This document shows, piece by piece, positions 6,826-15,144 of a stretch of DNA of 20,692 bases. The translations under genes were made by a program, and so were the position numbers. Source of the stretch: an uncultured Oscillospiraceae bacterium (lineage in GTDB: Bacteria; Bacillota; Clostridia; Oscillospirales; Oscillospiraceae); contig CAJOCV010000017.1 of the NCBI GenBank assembly GCA_905233785.1, positions 1 to 20,692 of the forward strand, written 5' to 3'. The notes under the pieces are model-generated. The model made no database searches. It was not told the origin of the DNA and saw nothing but the letters and a program-made list of their open reading frames with translations. The stretch's first letter is position 1. Each line of letters begins with the position of its first letter.

Positions 6826-9800
6826 TTAGAATGTATAGATCGTATCGGAGACCTCGCTGGTGGCGCCGGCGCGCTCGACCTTGATGTTGTTGACGTTGAA
6901 GGTGCTGGGGGCGCTGGCCTTGCCGAGAGAGAACTGGAGCACCAGGTGCGCGTCCTCGTTGGCATAGGTGATGTACTCGACGATCTGCGGCTCCATCGTG
7001 GAGTTCAGACCGTACATGGCGCCGACGCCCTTCTCTTCATTGTCCTTGTTGAAGCAGACCTCGAAGGGAGTGTCCGCGTTGGAGAAGACCTCGAAGCTGA
7101 CGCGGTATTTCACGCCCTGCTTGAGCGTGACGCCGGTGTCGATGAAGAGCTTGGTCATCCAGGGCTCGCGGCTGTCAAAGGCGGGGACGGACTTGAAGGT
7201 GATGTTGGCGTTGGCGGCGGTCTTCTTGAGGGTCGCGGTGTAGCCGGTGTGGGTGAAGAGCTCGGCGGCGTCCTTGGTCTCGGGCTTGGAGTTGATGACG
7301 AAGGCGACCTCCTCGATCTTCACGTTGCTGACGGTGTAGCTGTTGCTGCCGGCGTCATCGGTCTTGCCGAGACGGATCTGCAGGCTGAGCTCGCCCTTGG
7401 GCTGCGTGGGCATAATCATAAAGGAGAGGTTCTTGCTGCCGGCGGGCAGGCTCTGGTTAAAGAGCTGACCGTAAGCGTTCTCGGTGTTGCCGTCGTAGAA
7501 GACCTCGACATTGTTCTGGGCGCGCTCGGCGCTGAGGTCAAAGCTCACGCGGTAGGCCTTGCCGTTTTCGGGGGTGAAGCCGGTCTTGACGTTGAGCTTC
7601 AGATTCCAGGGGTTGCGGTCAGCGGCGGGAGCGCTCGCAAGCTTGAGCGTAGCGCTGCTCGCGGCCTTTTCCAGATTGGCGACATAGCCCGCGTCCGCCG
7701 CGACGGAGAAGCTGCCGACGTTGTTGAACCGGAAGCCGGGGATCAGGCTGGTACCGGTGGGCGCTGTGAGCTCCTGTACCTTGACGTTTTTCACGACGAT
7801 GTCGGTGCCGACGGGCGCCTTGCCGACCGCGAACTGGAGGATCAGCTTGCCGTCGGCGCTGGCCTGGGTATCAAACACGATGGTCTGCGCCGCAGAACCG
7901 GCCTGGAGACCGTACTTGGCGCCGAAGCCCTTTTCCTCACCGTCGCGGTTGTAGCAGATCTCGTAATCAAAGGCGTTGGTGGCGGATACGTCCGCGGAGA
8001 CGCGGTAGAACTTGTTGGGCTGCAGGGTCACGCCGGTGTCGGCAAAGAGCTTGTGCTTCCAAACCTCCGCGCCGCTTTCGGGGGCGGCGGTGACCTTCAT
8101 CGTGGCGGAGCTTGTGGTGTTGGAGAGGCTTCTGTCATAGCCCACATCGCCGTTGGCGGTGAAGGCGGGGCTGCCGCTGCTCGCGGTGACTTCCCTGATG
8201 GAGATGTCGCTCACGGTGATGGTGCTGTCGGCGGCGCGTTTGCCGAGCTTCAGCAGGATCTGCACATTGCCGGTCTCACTGGCGGTCACAGTGTTGCGGA
8301 CAACGCCGCCGGAGAGGAACTCGACATTGCCGATATAATCGTAATCGTGGTCGCCCTCCGCGTCACGACGGTAGCAAATACCGTATTCGCCGTCGCCGGT
8401 GGAGCTGCGCTTCATGCTGATCTGGTACTTATGATCCTTCGTGAGTGTAACGCCGGTGTTGGCGAAGAGCTTGATGTGCCAGTCGTCCGTGCCGGCAGCA
8501 GTGACCTTCGCGGTGGCGCTGCTGCCGTTGCCGGTGAGCGTTGCGGCAGAAACATCATTGCCGTTGCGCGGTTCGAGAACGAAGGAGTTGGGAACGGTCA
8601 CGGGATCGACGACCTCGTCGTGCGCCGCGACAAACTTGGTAACACTGATATTGGAAACGTTGAAGATCTTCAGGCCGACATTGCCGAGATCGAGGCGCAC
8701 AACGAGCTCGTGACAATCCTCGGCGTTCGCGGGCGCGGTAAACGTCTTACTGATCTGCAGCCCGGTCGTCGGAAGCTCAGAATACGATCCGACATAGCCA
8801 TAGCCGCCGCCATACGGATTGTAGCCGCTGTCGCCGGTATCCGAAGCGCTGTTGCCGAGCTTAACTTCCCAGCTTCCGATGTTGGAGACATCATCGGAAG
8901 CAAATGCGCTTTGGGCGGTTATGTTCGCGGTAACGCAATACTGCTCCCCCGCCGACGGGGTGATGCCGGTGGCGATCTCCAGACGTGTGCTCCAGGCGCC
9001 GCCGCCGGATTGCGGCGCGGTGATCTCCAGCTTCGCCCCGTTGGTGCCGACCACGGACGCAGTCGCAGAGGAACCGTCATAGTTAACCGCGGACGCCGAC
9101 AGGTTCAGCGTCTGATTCACCCAGGCGTCGTCCACATGCTGGGTGCTGCCGCCGGTGGTGGTGGGGTAGGCAAAGGTCGTGGGCAGCAGCTCCTCAGACA
9201 GGGTCTCGCTGCCGGTGACATAGGATTGTGTGGCAAGGGGATCACCGGCGGTGGGATTGATCTCCTCCACGCGCACGTTGCTGACGGTGATGTTGTTGCC
9301 GGCGGTGCTGTTGGTCTCGCCAAACTGCAGGCGGACGGTCAGCGGGCCGTGGCTTGCGTCGGCGGTGAGCAGGCGCTCCACATGGTCGGTCACGCCCGCG
9401 CTCAGGCTGCGGGAATAGAACGCGCCGTAGACGTTCTCGGAATCGCCGTCAAAGCAGGCCTCGTACTTGGCCTGGTCGGCGCTGCCCTCTACGTCCAGCG
9501 CGATGCGGTAGCTCTTGCCGGCCTCAGGGACAACGCCGGTATCCACGAAGAGCTGCGCCTTCCAGACGCCTCTGCCGCTTTCAGGGGCTTTGGTGATCCT
9601 GTAGGTGGCGCTGTCGGCGGATTTCTCCAGGCTTGCCTCGTAGTCGCCGTCATGGCGCTCGCGCACGGTCTCGGTGCCGTTGTAGGAGAGTCCCGGCAGA
9701 TTGAGCGCGGTGTATTTGGTGGGAACCAGGGTGTTTAGGGTCTTGCCGGTGTTGACGACCTTGTCCAGCGCAAAGCCGGTGGGCAGCACGCTCTTATACG

Positions 9801-10782
9801 TATCGGTGACCTTGTCGATGTGCAGGTTGCTCACCGTGATGGGCACGCCCTCCGGGGCGTTGCCGAGAGAGAACTGCAGCACCAGCTCGCCGTCGTAGTA
9901 GCCGCTCTCGGGGAAGTTGAGCACGGTCTGAACGGTCTGCGTCTCGCCCGCGGTCAGATGACGGCCGTAGAGCGCGCCGTAGCCCTTCTCCTGCTCGTCC
10001 TTGTTGAGCAGCACCTCATAATCCATATCCGCGCCGCCCAGCACGTCCACCGCCACGCGGTATTTGGTGCCGGCTTCGGGGATCAGACCGGTTCTGACGT
10101 AGAGGCGGGCCTTCCACACGCCGGATTCCCAGGCCACGCTGTAATAGCTCACGGTCACATGGTCGTCCGTGCGCTCAAAGTCCGGGGAGTAACCCTGGTC
10201 GTGGCGCTCGATGATCACATCCTCGGCGTCAAAGTCGATGGGGGCGGGCAGGGCGTCCTCAAAGCTCAGCTCGTCCTGCACCTCAACGACCTCGATCTCC
10301 TTGAAGTCGATGTTGAAGGCGGGGAGCATGCCGAGCTGGAGATCCAGATAGCTGGTGCCCTCCTTGGCGATCACAAGGCCGGTCACCTCGTTGTCGCCGG
10401 CGACAATGGGGAATTCCTGAAAGTCGCCGAACTTGACCTTGCCGGCGACGTCCGAATGGAAGCGATAGGTGACGTGATATTCGTTGCCCGGCGTCGTGGG
10501 GTAGTTGCACTCGAGCTTGACGTGCCAGGCTTCGCCGTCGGTCTTGGTGGCGGCGAAGTGATACACGCCGTCCACGGCCTCGCCGGTGCCCTCCACCGCG
10601 TCGCCCTCAAACTTGGCGCCGAAGAGACCGGGCGCGCTCTTCTTCTGGGCGTCAAGGCGGACGCTGCCCGCCTGCGGGGCGCCTGTGCCGACGGTTCGAG
10701 CGCTCTTCGCGGGCTGGGTATAGCCGGAGAGCAGCAGCGATGATAAAAGCAGCGCGACGATCAGGATTTTTGTTTTTTTCAT
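6826..10782 (-). CDS. Large secreted protein of about eight tandem carbohydrate-binding-like modules
   Basis: A 1318-aa exported protein with no catalytic domain I can recognise. The hydrophobic signal (residues 5-19) ends in LLLSGY, which looks like a lipobox except that Tyr21 (codon TAT, 10720-10722) replaces the expected Cys. About eight jelly-roll-like repeats follow, at roughly 50-165, 193-325, 373-507, 558-717, 732-865, 873-1005, 1016-1158 and 1176-1303. Each has a W-x-x-K/R-L strand, a TG-(x)n-YRV strand, a Y/F-E-V/I-C-based strand and a closing L-x-x-QF-x-G-K ... VSN-I/V strand, like CBM4/9-type modules. The start follows AGGAGG, and the gene begins 18 bp after the cytoplasmic GH32 gene. 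It probably binds fructan at the cell surface; the ligand is inferred from context. Confidence 0.75.
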   Translation of the reverse strand: MKKTKILIVALLLSSLLLSGYTQPAKSARTVGTGAPQAGSVRLDAQKKSAPGLFGAKFEGDAVEGTGEAVDGVYHFAATKTDGEAWHVKLECNYPTTPGNEYHVTYRFHSDVAGKVKFGDFQEFPIVAGDNEVTGLVIAKEGTSYLDLQLGMLPAFNIDFKEIEVVEVQDELSFEDALPAPIDFDAEDVIIERHDQGYSPDFERTDDHVTVSYYSVAWESGVWKARLYVRTGLIPEAGTKYRVAVDVLGGADMDYEVLLNKDEQEKGYGALYGRHLTAGETQTVQTVLNFPESGYYDGELVLQFSLGNAPEGVPITVSNLHIDKVTDTYKSVLPTGFALDKVVNTGKTLNTLVPTKYTALNLPGLSYNGTETVRERHDGDYEASLEKSADSATYRITKAPESGRGVWKAQLFVDTGVVPEAGKSYRIALDVEGSADQAKYEACFDGDSENVYGAFYSRSLSAGVTDHVERLLTADASHGPLTVRLQFGETNSTAGNNITVSNVRVEEINPTAGDPLATQSYVTGSETLSEELLPTTFAYPTTTGGSTQHVDDAWVNQTLNLSASAVNYDGSSATASVVGTNGAKLEITAPQSGGGAWSTRLEIATGITPSAGEQYCVTANITAQSAFASDDVSNIGSWEVKLGNSASDTGDSGYNPYGGGYGYVGSYSELPTTGLQISKTFTAPANAEDCHELVVRLDLGNVGLKIFNVSNISVTKFVAAHDEVVDPVTVPNSFVLEPRNGNDVSAATLTGNGSSATAKVTAAGTDDWHIKLFANTGVTLTKDHKYQISMKRSSTGDGEYGICYRRDAEGDHDYDYIGNVEFLSGGVVRNTVTASETGNVQILLKLGKRAADSTITVSDISIREVTASSGSPAFTANGDVGYDRSLSNTTSSATMKVTAAPESGAEVWKHKLFADTGVTLQPNKFYRVSADVSATNAFDYEICYNRDGEEKGFGAKYGLQAGSAAQTIVFDTQASADGKLILQFAVGKAPVGTDIVVKNVKVQELTAPTGTSLIPGFRFNNVGSFSVAADAGYVANLEKAASSATLKLASAPAADRNPWNLKLNVKTGFTPENGKAYRVSFDLSAERAQNNVEVFYDGNTENAYGQLFNQSLPAGSKNLSFMIMPTQPKGELSLQIRLGKTDDAGSNSYTVSNVKIEEVAFVINSKPETKDAAELFTHTGYTATLKKTAANANITFKSVPAFDSREPWMTKLFIDTGVTLKQGVKYRVSFEVFSNADTPFEVCFNKDNEEKGVGAMYGLNSTMEPQIVEYITYANEDAHLVLQFSLGKASAPSTFNVNNIKVERAGATSEVSDTIYTF
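6870..10640 (-). repeat. Eight-fold internal module repeat within the 1318-aa protein
   Basis: The modules are 115-160 residues long and diverged, so the duplication is old. The last three (modules 6-8) are the most alike: each has TGVTL or TGFTP before the YRVS strand, and modules 6 and 8 share NRDGEEKG/NKDNEEKG. Module 1 is the most degenerate. Module 4 is longest because it carries a Gly/Tyr-rich insertion near 8778-8860 that includes YGGGYGYVG. Confidence 0.7.
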
Positions 10783-10800
10783 ATAGGAAACCTCCTGCTA

Positions 10801-12300
10801 TCAGTATCGGTCTTGTTCATTCAAGACCAGATCATACTTTTCCACATCCACGAGAACGCTTCCGTCGGAGGAGAAGCTGACCGCTCCGGCGTCAATCGGC
10901 GTATACAGAACAAAGGAAGCGGCCTGCTCGCCGTCGTTTACGAACAGCTCCAGGCTGTAGCGGTCCATGATGACGCGCATCTTCAGCGCGCCGTTTTTGA
11001 GCCCGACCGGGAACTCGCGGATGTTTACAATGTCATGAGGGAAGCCGCTGTGCGTGCGATCGACCTTGATGGTGCCGGTCTCAGGCCGGTAGCGGATAAA
11101 GGTGAAGTGCTCGCCGTCGCGCGCGACATAGAGGCGGAACCACTTGTACATGCTGTTTTCGTTGCCGGGGCGAACGGTCACGGTCATATCGATGTAACGG
11201 CCGCTGATGCCGCGCAGGCTGGTTTCCCCATTGATGAGCACGTTGTGATAGTCGATCTTGACGCTGCGGCAGTTCTCCAGCTCCCGCACCGGGTTCTGGT
11301 ACAGCCGCCCGTTCAGTACCCGCAGCTCACGGGGGATGGTCATTTGCCCCATGAATCTCAGCTCCTGCGGCTTGCAGGAGGAGGTCTCCCAGTTCTGCAT
11401 CCAGCCGATCATGACGCGCCGTCCGTCCTCGGTCAGCAGGGTCTGGGGAGCGTAGAAGTCAAGACCGTAGTCAATGGCCTGCACGGTCTCGCGGTTGAGG
11501 TGCTGCGCCTTGGGATCGAATTTGCCGATGAGGCAGACGTTTGCGTTGCCGGGGTGAAACTCCAGGCCGATCGCCGCCATCTCCTGCGGAGAGACCAGCA
11601 GTACGTCCTTGCAGTCAAGCCGGAAAAAGTCGGGGCACTCCCACATGCGCCCGTACTGGTTGTGGCAGGCCGAGAGCACGCCCTCATACTCCCAGTGAAT
11701 GGCGTCCTTACTCTGATAGAGCAGGATGGTGCCGCTGCCGTCGGCGCAGCGGTTGCCGATGACGGCGCGGTAGGTATCTCCCTCGCGCCAAATTTTCGGG
11801 TCGCGGAAATCATGCTCGCTGCCGCCCTCGGGCAGAAGCTTGGCGGTGATGACGGGGTTTGCCTCCACCTTCTCATAATCCACACCGTCACCGATGGCGA
11901 TGCACTGGGTCTGGTAGGACTCGATCATGCCGTTGCGGCGGCGGATGTTGCGAACGCCGGTATACATCAGCAGGTGGCGCCCGTCGTGCATTTCCACCGC
12001 GCCGCCGGAGAAGCAGCCGTCCCTGTCATACTCGCTGTCGGGCGCCATTGCCGCGGGCAGACGTTCCCAATGGATGAAATCACGGGTTTTGACATGACCC
12101 CAGTGCATGGGGCCCCACTTGGTATCATAGGGGTAGTATTGGAAGAACAGATGGTATTCACCCTTATAGGGGGCGAAGCCGTTGGGATCGTTGATCCAGC
12201 CGATTCCGCCCGTCACATGAAAGAGCGGCAGCTCAGACTCGGTGTAGGGCAGATATTTCTTTTCAAAATCACGCGCTTTTTGCAGCAGCTTACTTGCCAT
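10801..12300 (-). CDS. Cytoplasmic GH32 beta-fructosidase (SacA/ScrB-like)
   Basis: A 499-aa enzyme without a signal peptide, predicted to hydrolyse imported fructo-oligosaccharides, sucrose or sucrose-6-phosphate to release fructose. It has the canonical GH32 triad: D38 in WINDPNG (nucleophile), D167 in FRDP (transition-state stabiliser) and E221 in WECPD (acid/base). The propeller covers about 20-325. The C-terminal beta-sandwich runs from about 345 to the end and closes normally with LVDVEKYDLVL, a useful contrast with the surface GH32. The start follows AGGAGG by eight bases. It is the fourth gene of the operon, downstream of two strong intercistronic hairpins. Because the importer is an ABC system and not a PTS, a non-phosphorylated substrate is more likely. 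Confidence 0.92.
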   Translation of the reverse strand: MASKLLQKARDFEKKYLPYTESELPLFHVTGGIGWINDPNGFAPYKGEYHLFFQYYPYDTKWGPMHWGHVKTRDFIHWERLPAAMAPDSEYDRDGCFSGGAVEMHDGRHLLMYTGVRNIRRRNGMIESYQTQCIAIGDGVDYEKVEANPVITAKLLPEGGSEHDFRDPKIWREGDTYRAVIGNRCADGSGTILLYQSKDAIHWEYEGVLSACHNQYGRMWECPDFFRLDCKDVLLVSPQEMAAIGLEFHPGNANVCLIGKFDPKAQHLNRETVQAIDYGLDFYAPQTLLTEDGRRVMIGWMQNWETSSCKPQELRFMGQMTIPRELRVLNGRLYQNPVRELENCRSVKIDYHNVLINGETSLRGISGRYIDMTVTVRPGNENSMYKWFRLYVARDGEHFTFIRYRPETGTIKVDRTHSGFPHDIVNIREFPVGLKNGALKMRVIMDRYSLELFVNDGEQAASFVLYTPIDAGAVSFSSDGSVLVDVEKYDLVLNEQDRY

Positions 12301-12323
12301 AAATATTACCTCCTGTCGTTATA

Positions 12324-12365
12324 GGCAGAGAAAAAGGCTTTCGTTTGAAAGCCCTTTTCTCTGCC
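12324..12365 (-). promoter_or_regulatory. 19-bp intercistronic hairpin after the binding-protein gene
   Basis: Arms 12324-12342 and 12347-12365 pair over 19 bp with one wobble around a 4-nt loop. On the minus transcript it lies between the binding-protein stop and the GH32 ribosome site. A T-run lies within the 3' arm but not after it, so leaky termination or protection of the upstream mRNA is likely. Confidence 0.65.
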
Positions 12366-12393
12366 CATATGCGCCCCGAGGGGCGCATATGGG
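12364..12393 (-). promoter_or_regulatory. 14-bp perfect hairpin in tandem with the previous one
   Basis: Arms 12364-12377 and 12380-12393 are exact complements with a 2-nt loop, and they overlap the neighbouring stem by two bases. Tandem stable hairpins directly behind a solute-binding-protein gene fit the usual pattern of keeping that gene's mRNA more abundant than the rest of the operon. Confidence 0.65.
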
Positions 12394-12402
12394 GCTTGGA
12401 TA

Positions 12403-14127
12403 TTACTTAGCGAGCAGGGCCGCCTCAGAAGAAGCATCCACGTACTTCTGGAAGATCGCCAGGAGATCATTCAGCTTGTAAGCCTGCAGATCCTTCTGGA
12501 GCTGATCCCAGTCAGCGTCGGAGAAGCCGTTCATGATTGCGTTGGCGCGGGCGGTCTCGATGCACTTGTCGATATCGGCAAGCAAGTTGGAGATAGCCTT
12601 GGTGTCGTCAGCGGACAGCAGGGCGTTCGGGAAAACATACTTGGTGTGCATGTCGGGAGTGTAGATGTCCTTGATCCAGTCAAGACGATACTGGGCGTCG
12701 TCCGGGCAGGTGACGTACACGCCGTAGTAGCTGTCGAGCACGGCCAGGCAGCCGTCAACCATCTCGGCCTCGCGAACCTCAACAGGAGAGTGGTCGCCCA
12801 GGTCGGCATGCTGGAGCATGGGCTCGCCCTTGTCGTTGGTGCCCATCACGAAGATGTCGAAGCCGTCGTCTTCACCGTAGGTGCCCCAGTTGTTCTGAGG
12901 AGACTGGAGGGGATCGTACATCTGGTCGAGCCAGGCGCAGATGAGGGCGGGGTTCTTGGCGTTGGCGGTCAGAACAGCGCCGCGGCCGCGGTCAAAACCG
13001 GAGGTGAGGGAGCCGGTGTTGGGGGTGAGGTTCACGGTGTCGGCCTTCAGCATGGGCAGCGGAGCCCAGCCGGCGGTGCCGTTCTGGATGTCAGCCATGG
13101 TCAGACCAACAATGTTGGCCACGTCCCAAGAGAAGCAGACGCCGTAGCGGCCGGACTTGCCCTTCGCAACGTAGGTGGACCACTCCTGGGTGAAGGCATC
13201 GGGGTCGAACAGGTTCTCGGTGTAGAGCTTGTGGAGCCATTCCACGCCGGCGCGCCAGCCCTCGGTGGTGGCAGCGCAGATGACCTGTTTGTCATCGGTG
13301 ATGACGATGTGGCGCCAGTCGTCGGGATCGCCGTAGCCTTCGCCGAAGCCGTTGCAGAGAACGCGGCAGTCCTCATTGCCGCCGTTGATAATGCAGGCCA
13401 GGGGGATGATGTCGCCGTCAATGTTGAATTCCTTCTTGAGAGCGTCGGCATTGTCGCGGAAAGCGATCAGGACAGCCTCGAACTCATCGACGGTGGTGGG
13501 CATCTCAAGACCAAGGAAGTCCAGCCACGCGGTGTTGATGAAGGGCATGTTGCCGATGGTCTGGATGGCAGTCTTGCCAACGCCAAGCTGCTCGATCCAG
13601 GGCAGGGTCCAGATGTGGCCGTTCTCGTCGGTGCACATATCCTTGTATTCGGGAGCCTGCTCAAAGACTTTGCAGAGGTTCGGCATGATTTCCGGAACGA
13701 TGTAAGACTCCAGGGGGATGATAACGCCCTGCTTGGCATACTTCAGGATGTCGGCGTCGCCCAGACCGGCCGGGTTGATGAACTCGGGCAGGGTCTTGAT
13801 GTTGGCCATCTCGAGGGCGATCTTGTCGCCCCACTGGTCGCCCTGAATGGCCTTCCAGTTGACATGGACGTTGGTGGCCTCCTCAAGGCGCTTGTAGATG
13901 GTACGGTTGTTGGGATCAGATTCGGTGTTGGCAGGGTATCTGGTCAGACCAGAGATCTCCACCTTCTCGGCCAGGGGGAACTCATAGGAAGTGATTTCGC
14001 CGCCATCGGCAGCCGGGGCAGCCGCGGGGGCTTCGGGAGCGCTGGAGCCGCCGCCGCAGCCGGCGAGCAGCGCCACGGTCATAACCAGAGCCATGACCAG
14101 AGCGAGGGATCTGTGCAGTTTGCTCAT
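12403..14127 (-). CDS. ABC sugar importer solute-binding lipoprotein (LplA/LipO type)
   Basis: A 574-aa extracellular binding protein. The signal peptide ends in LLAGC with the lipid-attached Cys at 24, followed by a Gly/Ser/Ala/Pro linker to about 45. The body fits the type-2 periplasmic-binding fold of the large LplA/LipO class that works with LplB/YtcP permeases (for example NRTIYKRLEEATNV and ENGHIWTLPWIEQLG near the N-lobe). I chose the start at MSKLHRS because AAAGGAG ends eight bases before it. An in-frame ATG at 14148 would place that ribosome site inside the coding region. Third gene of the operon, probably the most highly expressed given the hairpins behind it. The ligand is likely a fructo-oligosaccharide, inferred from the GH32 neighbours. 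Confidence 0.9.
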   Translation of the reverse strand: MSKLHRSLALVMALVMTVALLAGCGGGSSAPEAPAAAPAADGGEITSYEFPLAEKVEISGLTRYPANTESDPNNRTIYKRLEEATNVHVNWKAIQGDQWGDKIALEMANIKTLPEFINPAGLGDADILKYAKQGVIIPLESYIVPEIMPNLCKVFEQAPEYKDMCTDENGHIWTLPWIEQLGVGKTAIQTIGNMPFINTAWLDFLGLEMPTTVDEFEAVLIAFRDNADALKKEFNIDGDIIPLACIINGGNEDCRVLCNGFGEGYGDPDDWRHIVITDDKQVICAATTEGWRAGVEWLHKLYTENLFDPDAFTQEWSTYVAKGKSGRYGVCFSWDVANIVGLTMADIQNGTAGWAPLPMLKADTVNLTPNTGSLTSGFDRGRGAVLTANAKNPALICAWLDQMYDPLQSPQNNWGTYGEDDGFDIFVMGTNDKGEPMLQHADLGDHSPVEVREAEMVDGCLAVLDSYYGVYVTCPDDAQYRLDWIKDIYTPDMHTKYVFPNALLSADDTKAISNLLADIDKCIETARANAIMNGFSDADWDQLQKDLQAYKLNDLLAIFQKYVDASSEAALLAK

Positions 14128-14195
14128 CTTGTGTTCTCCTTTTTTCATTATTATGCTTAACCAGGTTTTCGCCTGTTAGAGCACGAGGCTTCTTT

Positions 14196-14210
14196 GTGAA
14201 CGTCGTTCAC
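14196..14210 (-). promoter_or_regulatory. Short palindrome between permease and binding-protein genes
   Basis: GTGAACG (14196-14202) and CGTTCAC (14204-14210) are exact complements around one base. Flanking TTCTTT/GAAAGAA can extend the stem. A second small hairpin (CAGG...CCTG, about 14162-14175) lies beside it. Both fall in the 94-bp gap between the second permease and the binding protein, and may mark an mRNA-processing point. No promoter was recognised in this gap. Confidence 0.4.
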
Positions 14211-14221
14211 ATAGAAAGAAA

Positions 14222-15130
14222 TCATCCCTTGACAGCGCCGGCCATGATGCCGTTGTCAAAGTACTTCTGGAAGAAGGGATACATGATCATCAAGGGCAGG
14301 GAGGAGATGATGATCGTGGCGTACTTCAGAAGCTCAGCCAGCTGGGCGCGGGCGGCGGTGGACTGCATATCGGACACCATGCCGGGCTGGGGCTGGCTCT
14401 GAATCAGGATGGCGCGGAGCACGAGCTGCAGCGGCTGCTTGGACGCGCTGTTGAGGTAGATCATGGCGTCAAAGTAGCTGTTCCACATGCCGACGAACTG
14501 CCACATGGAGATGGTGGCGATGATCGGCGTGCAGACGGGCAGCAGGATCTTGAAGAAGTAGACCATCTCGGTCGCGCCGTCGATCTCGGCGGCCTCCTGC
14601 AGGTCGCGGGGGATGCCCATGTAGTAGGTGCGGGCGATGATCATGTTCCACACGCTGAAGGCGCCCGGGATCAAAATGGCCCAGATGGTGTCGAGCATGT
14701 TGAGGTTTGCGATCAGCAGGTAGGTCGGGATCAGGCCGCCGCCGAAGAACATGGTGATGACGAAGATGGTGTTGAAGAAGCCGCGCCCCTTGAAGTCCGC
14801 GCGGGACATGGGGTAGGCCGCCAGCAGGGTCACCACGACGGAGATGATGGTGAAGAGAATGGAGTAGATCAGGGCGTTTTTGAAGCCGACCCAGATCTGC
14901 GAGTTGCTCAGAACGCGCTGATAAGCGGTGGTCGTCCACTTGCTGAAGTCGAAGGACAGGCCGCTGTTCTGCAGCGTGATGGGGTCAACAAAGGACGCGA
15001 GGATGATGTAAATGACCGGCAGGATGATCGCGATGAGGAACAGCCCCAGAATGGTGTAGGCGAACAGCATCAGAACCTTATCGCCGGCGGGGAGCTTGGC
15101 AAATTCGCTCTTTTTCTTCTTCTTGTTCAT
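14222..15130 (-). CDS. Carbohydrate ABC transporter permease, YtcP/LplC type
   Basis: A 302-aa inner-membrane permease. A Lys-rich N-terminus (MNKKKKKSE) precedes about six predicted spans, the first near residues 20-47. The EAA loop that docks the ATPase reads EAAEIDG at 179-185. It should pair with the other permease to form the translocation pore for sugars delivered by the lipoprotein. It lies 14 bp downstream of that permease. No ATPase gene is present in the operon; LplABC-type importers commonly use a shared MsmX-like ATPase encoded elsewhere. The start follows a G-rich site (AAGGGGGTATGGG), which is weaker than its neighbours'. Confidence 0.93.
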   Translation of the reverse strand: MNKKKKKSEFAKLPAGDKVLMLFAYTILGLFLIAIILPVIYIILASFVDPITLQNSGLSFDFSKWTTTAYQRVLSNSQIWVGFKNALIYSILFTIISVVVTLLAAYPMSRADFKGRGFFNTIFVITMFFGGGLIPTYLLIANLNMLDTIWAILIPGAFSVWNMIIARTYYMGIPRDLQEAAEIDGATEMVYFFKILLPVCTPIIATISMWQFVGMWNSYFDAMIYLNSASKQPLQLVLRAILIQSQPQPGMVSDMQSTAARAQLAELLKYATIIISSLPLMIMYPFFQKYFDNGIMAGAVKG

Positions 15131-15144
15131 ATTCCCATACCCCC

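Noticed and set aside
6730..9738. A 1002-codon open frame on the plus strand
   Set aside because: It is antisense to the modular protein, its product is Gly/Ala/Val/Asp-rich and low in complexity, it has no ribosome site, and the minus-strand frame has clear repeats and a signal peptide.
10813..12324. A 503-codon open frame on the plus strand
   Set aside because: Antisense shadow of the canonical GH32 gene, caused by GC-rich third positions.
12646..14160. A 504-codon open frame on the plus strand
   Set aside because: Antisense shadow of the solute-binding lipoprotein; no motif or start site supports it.
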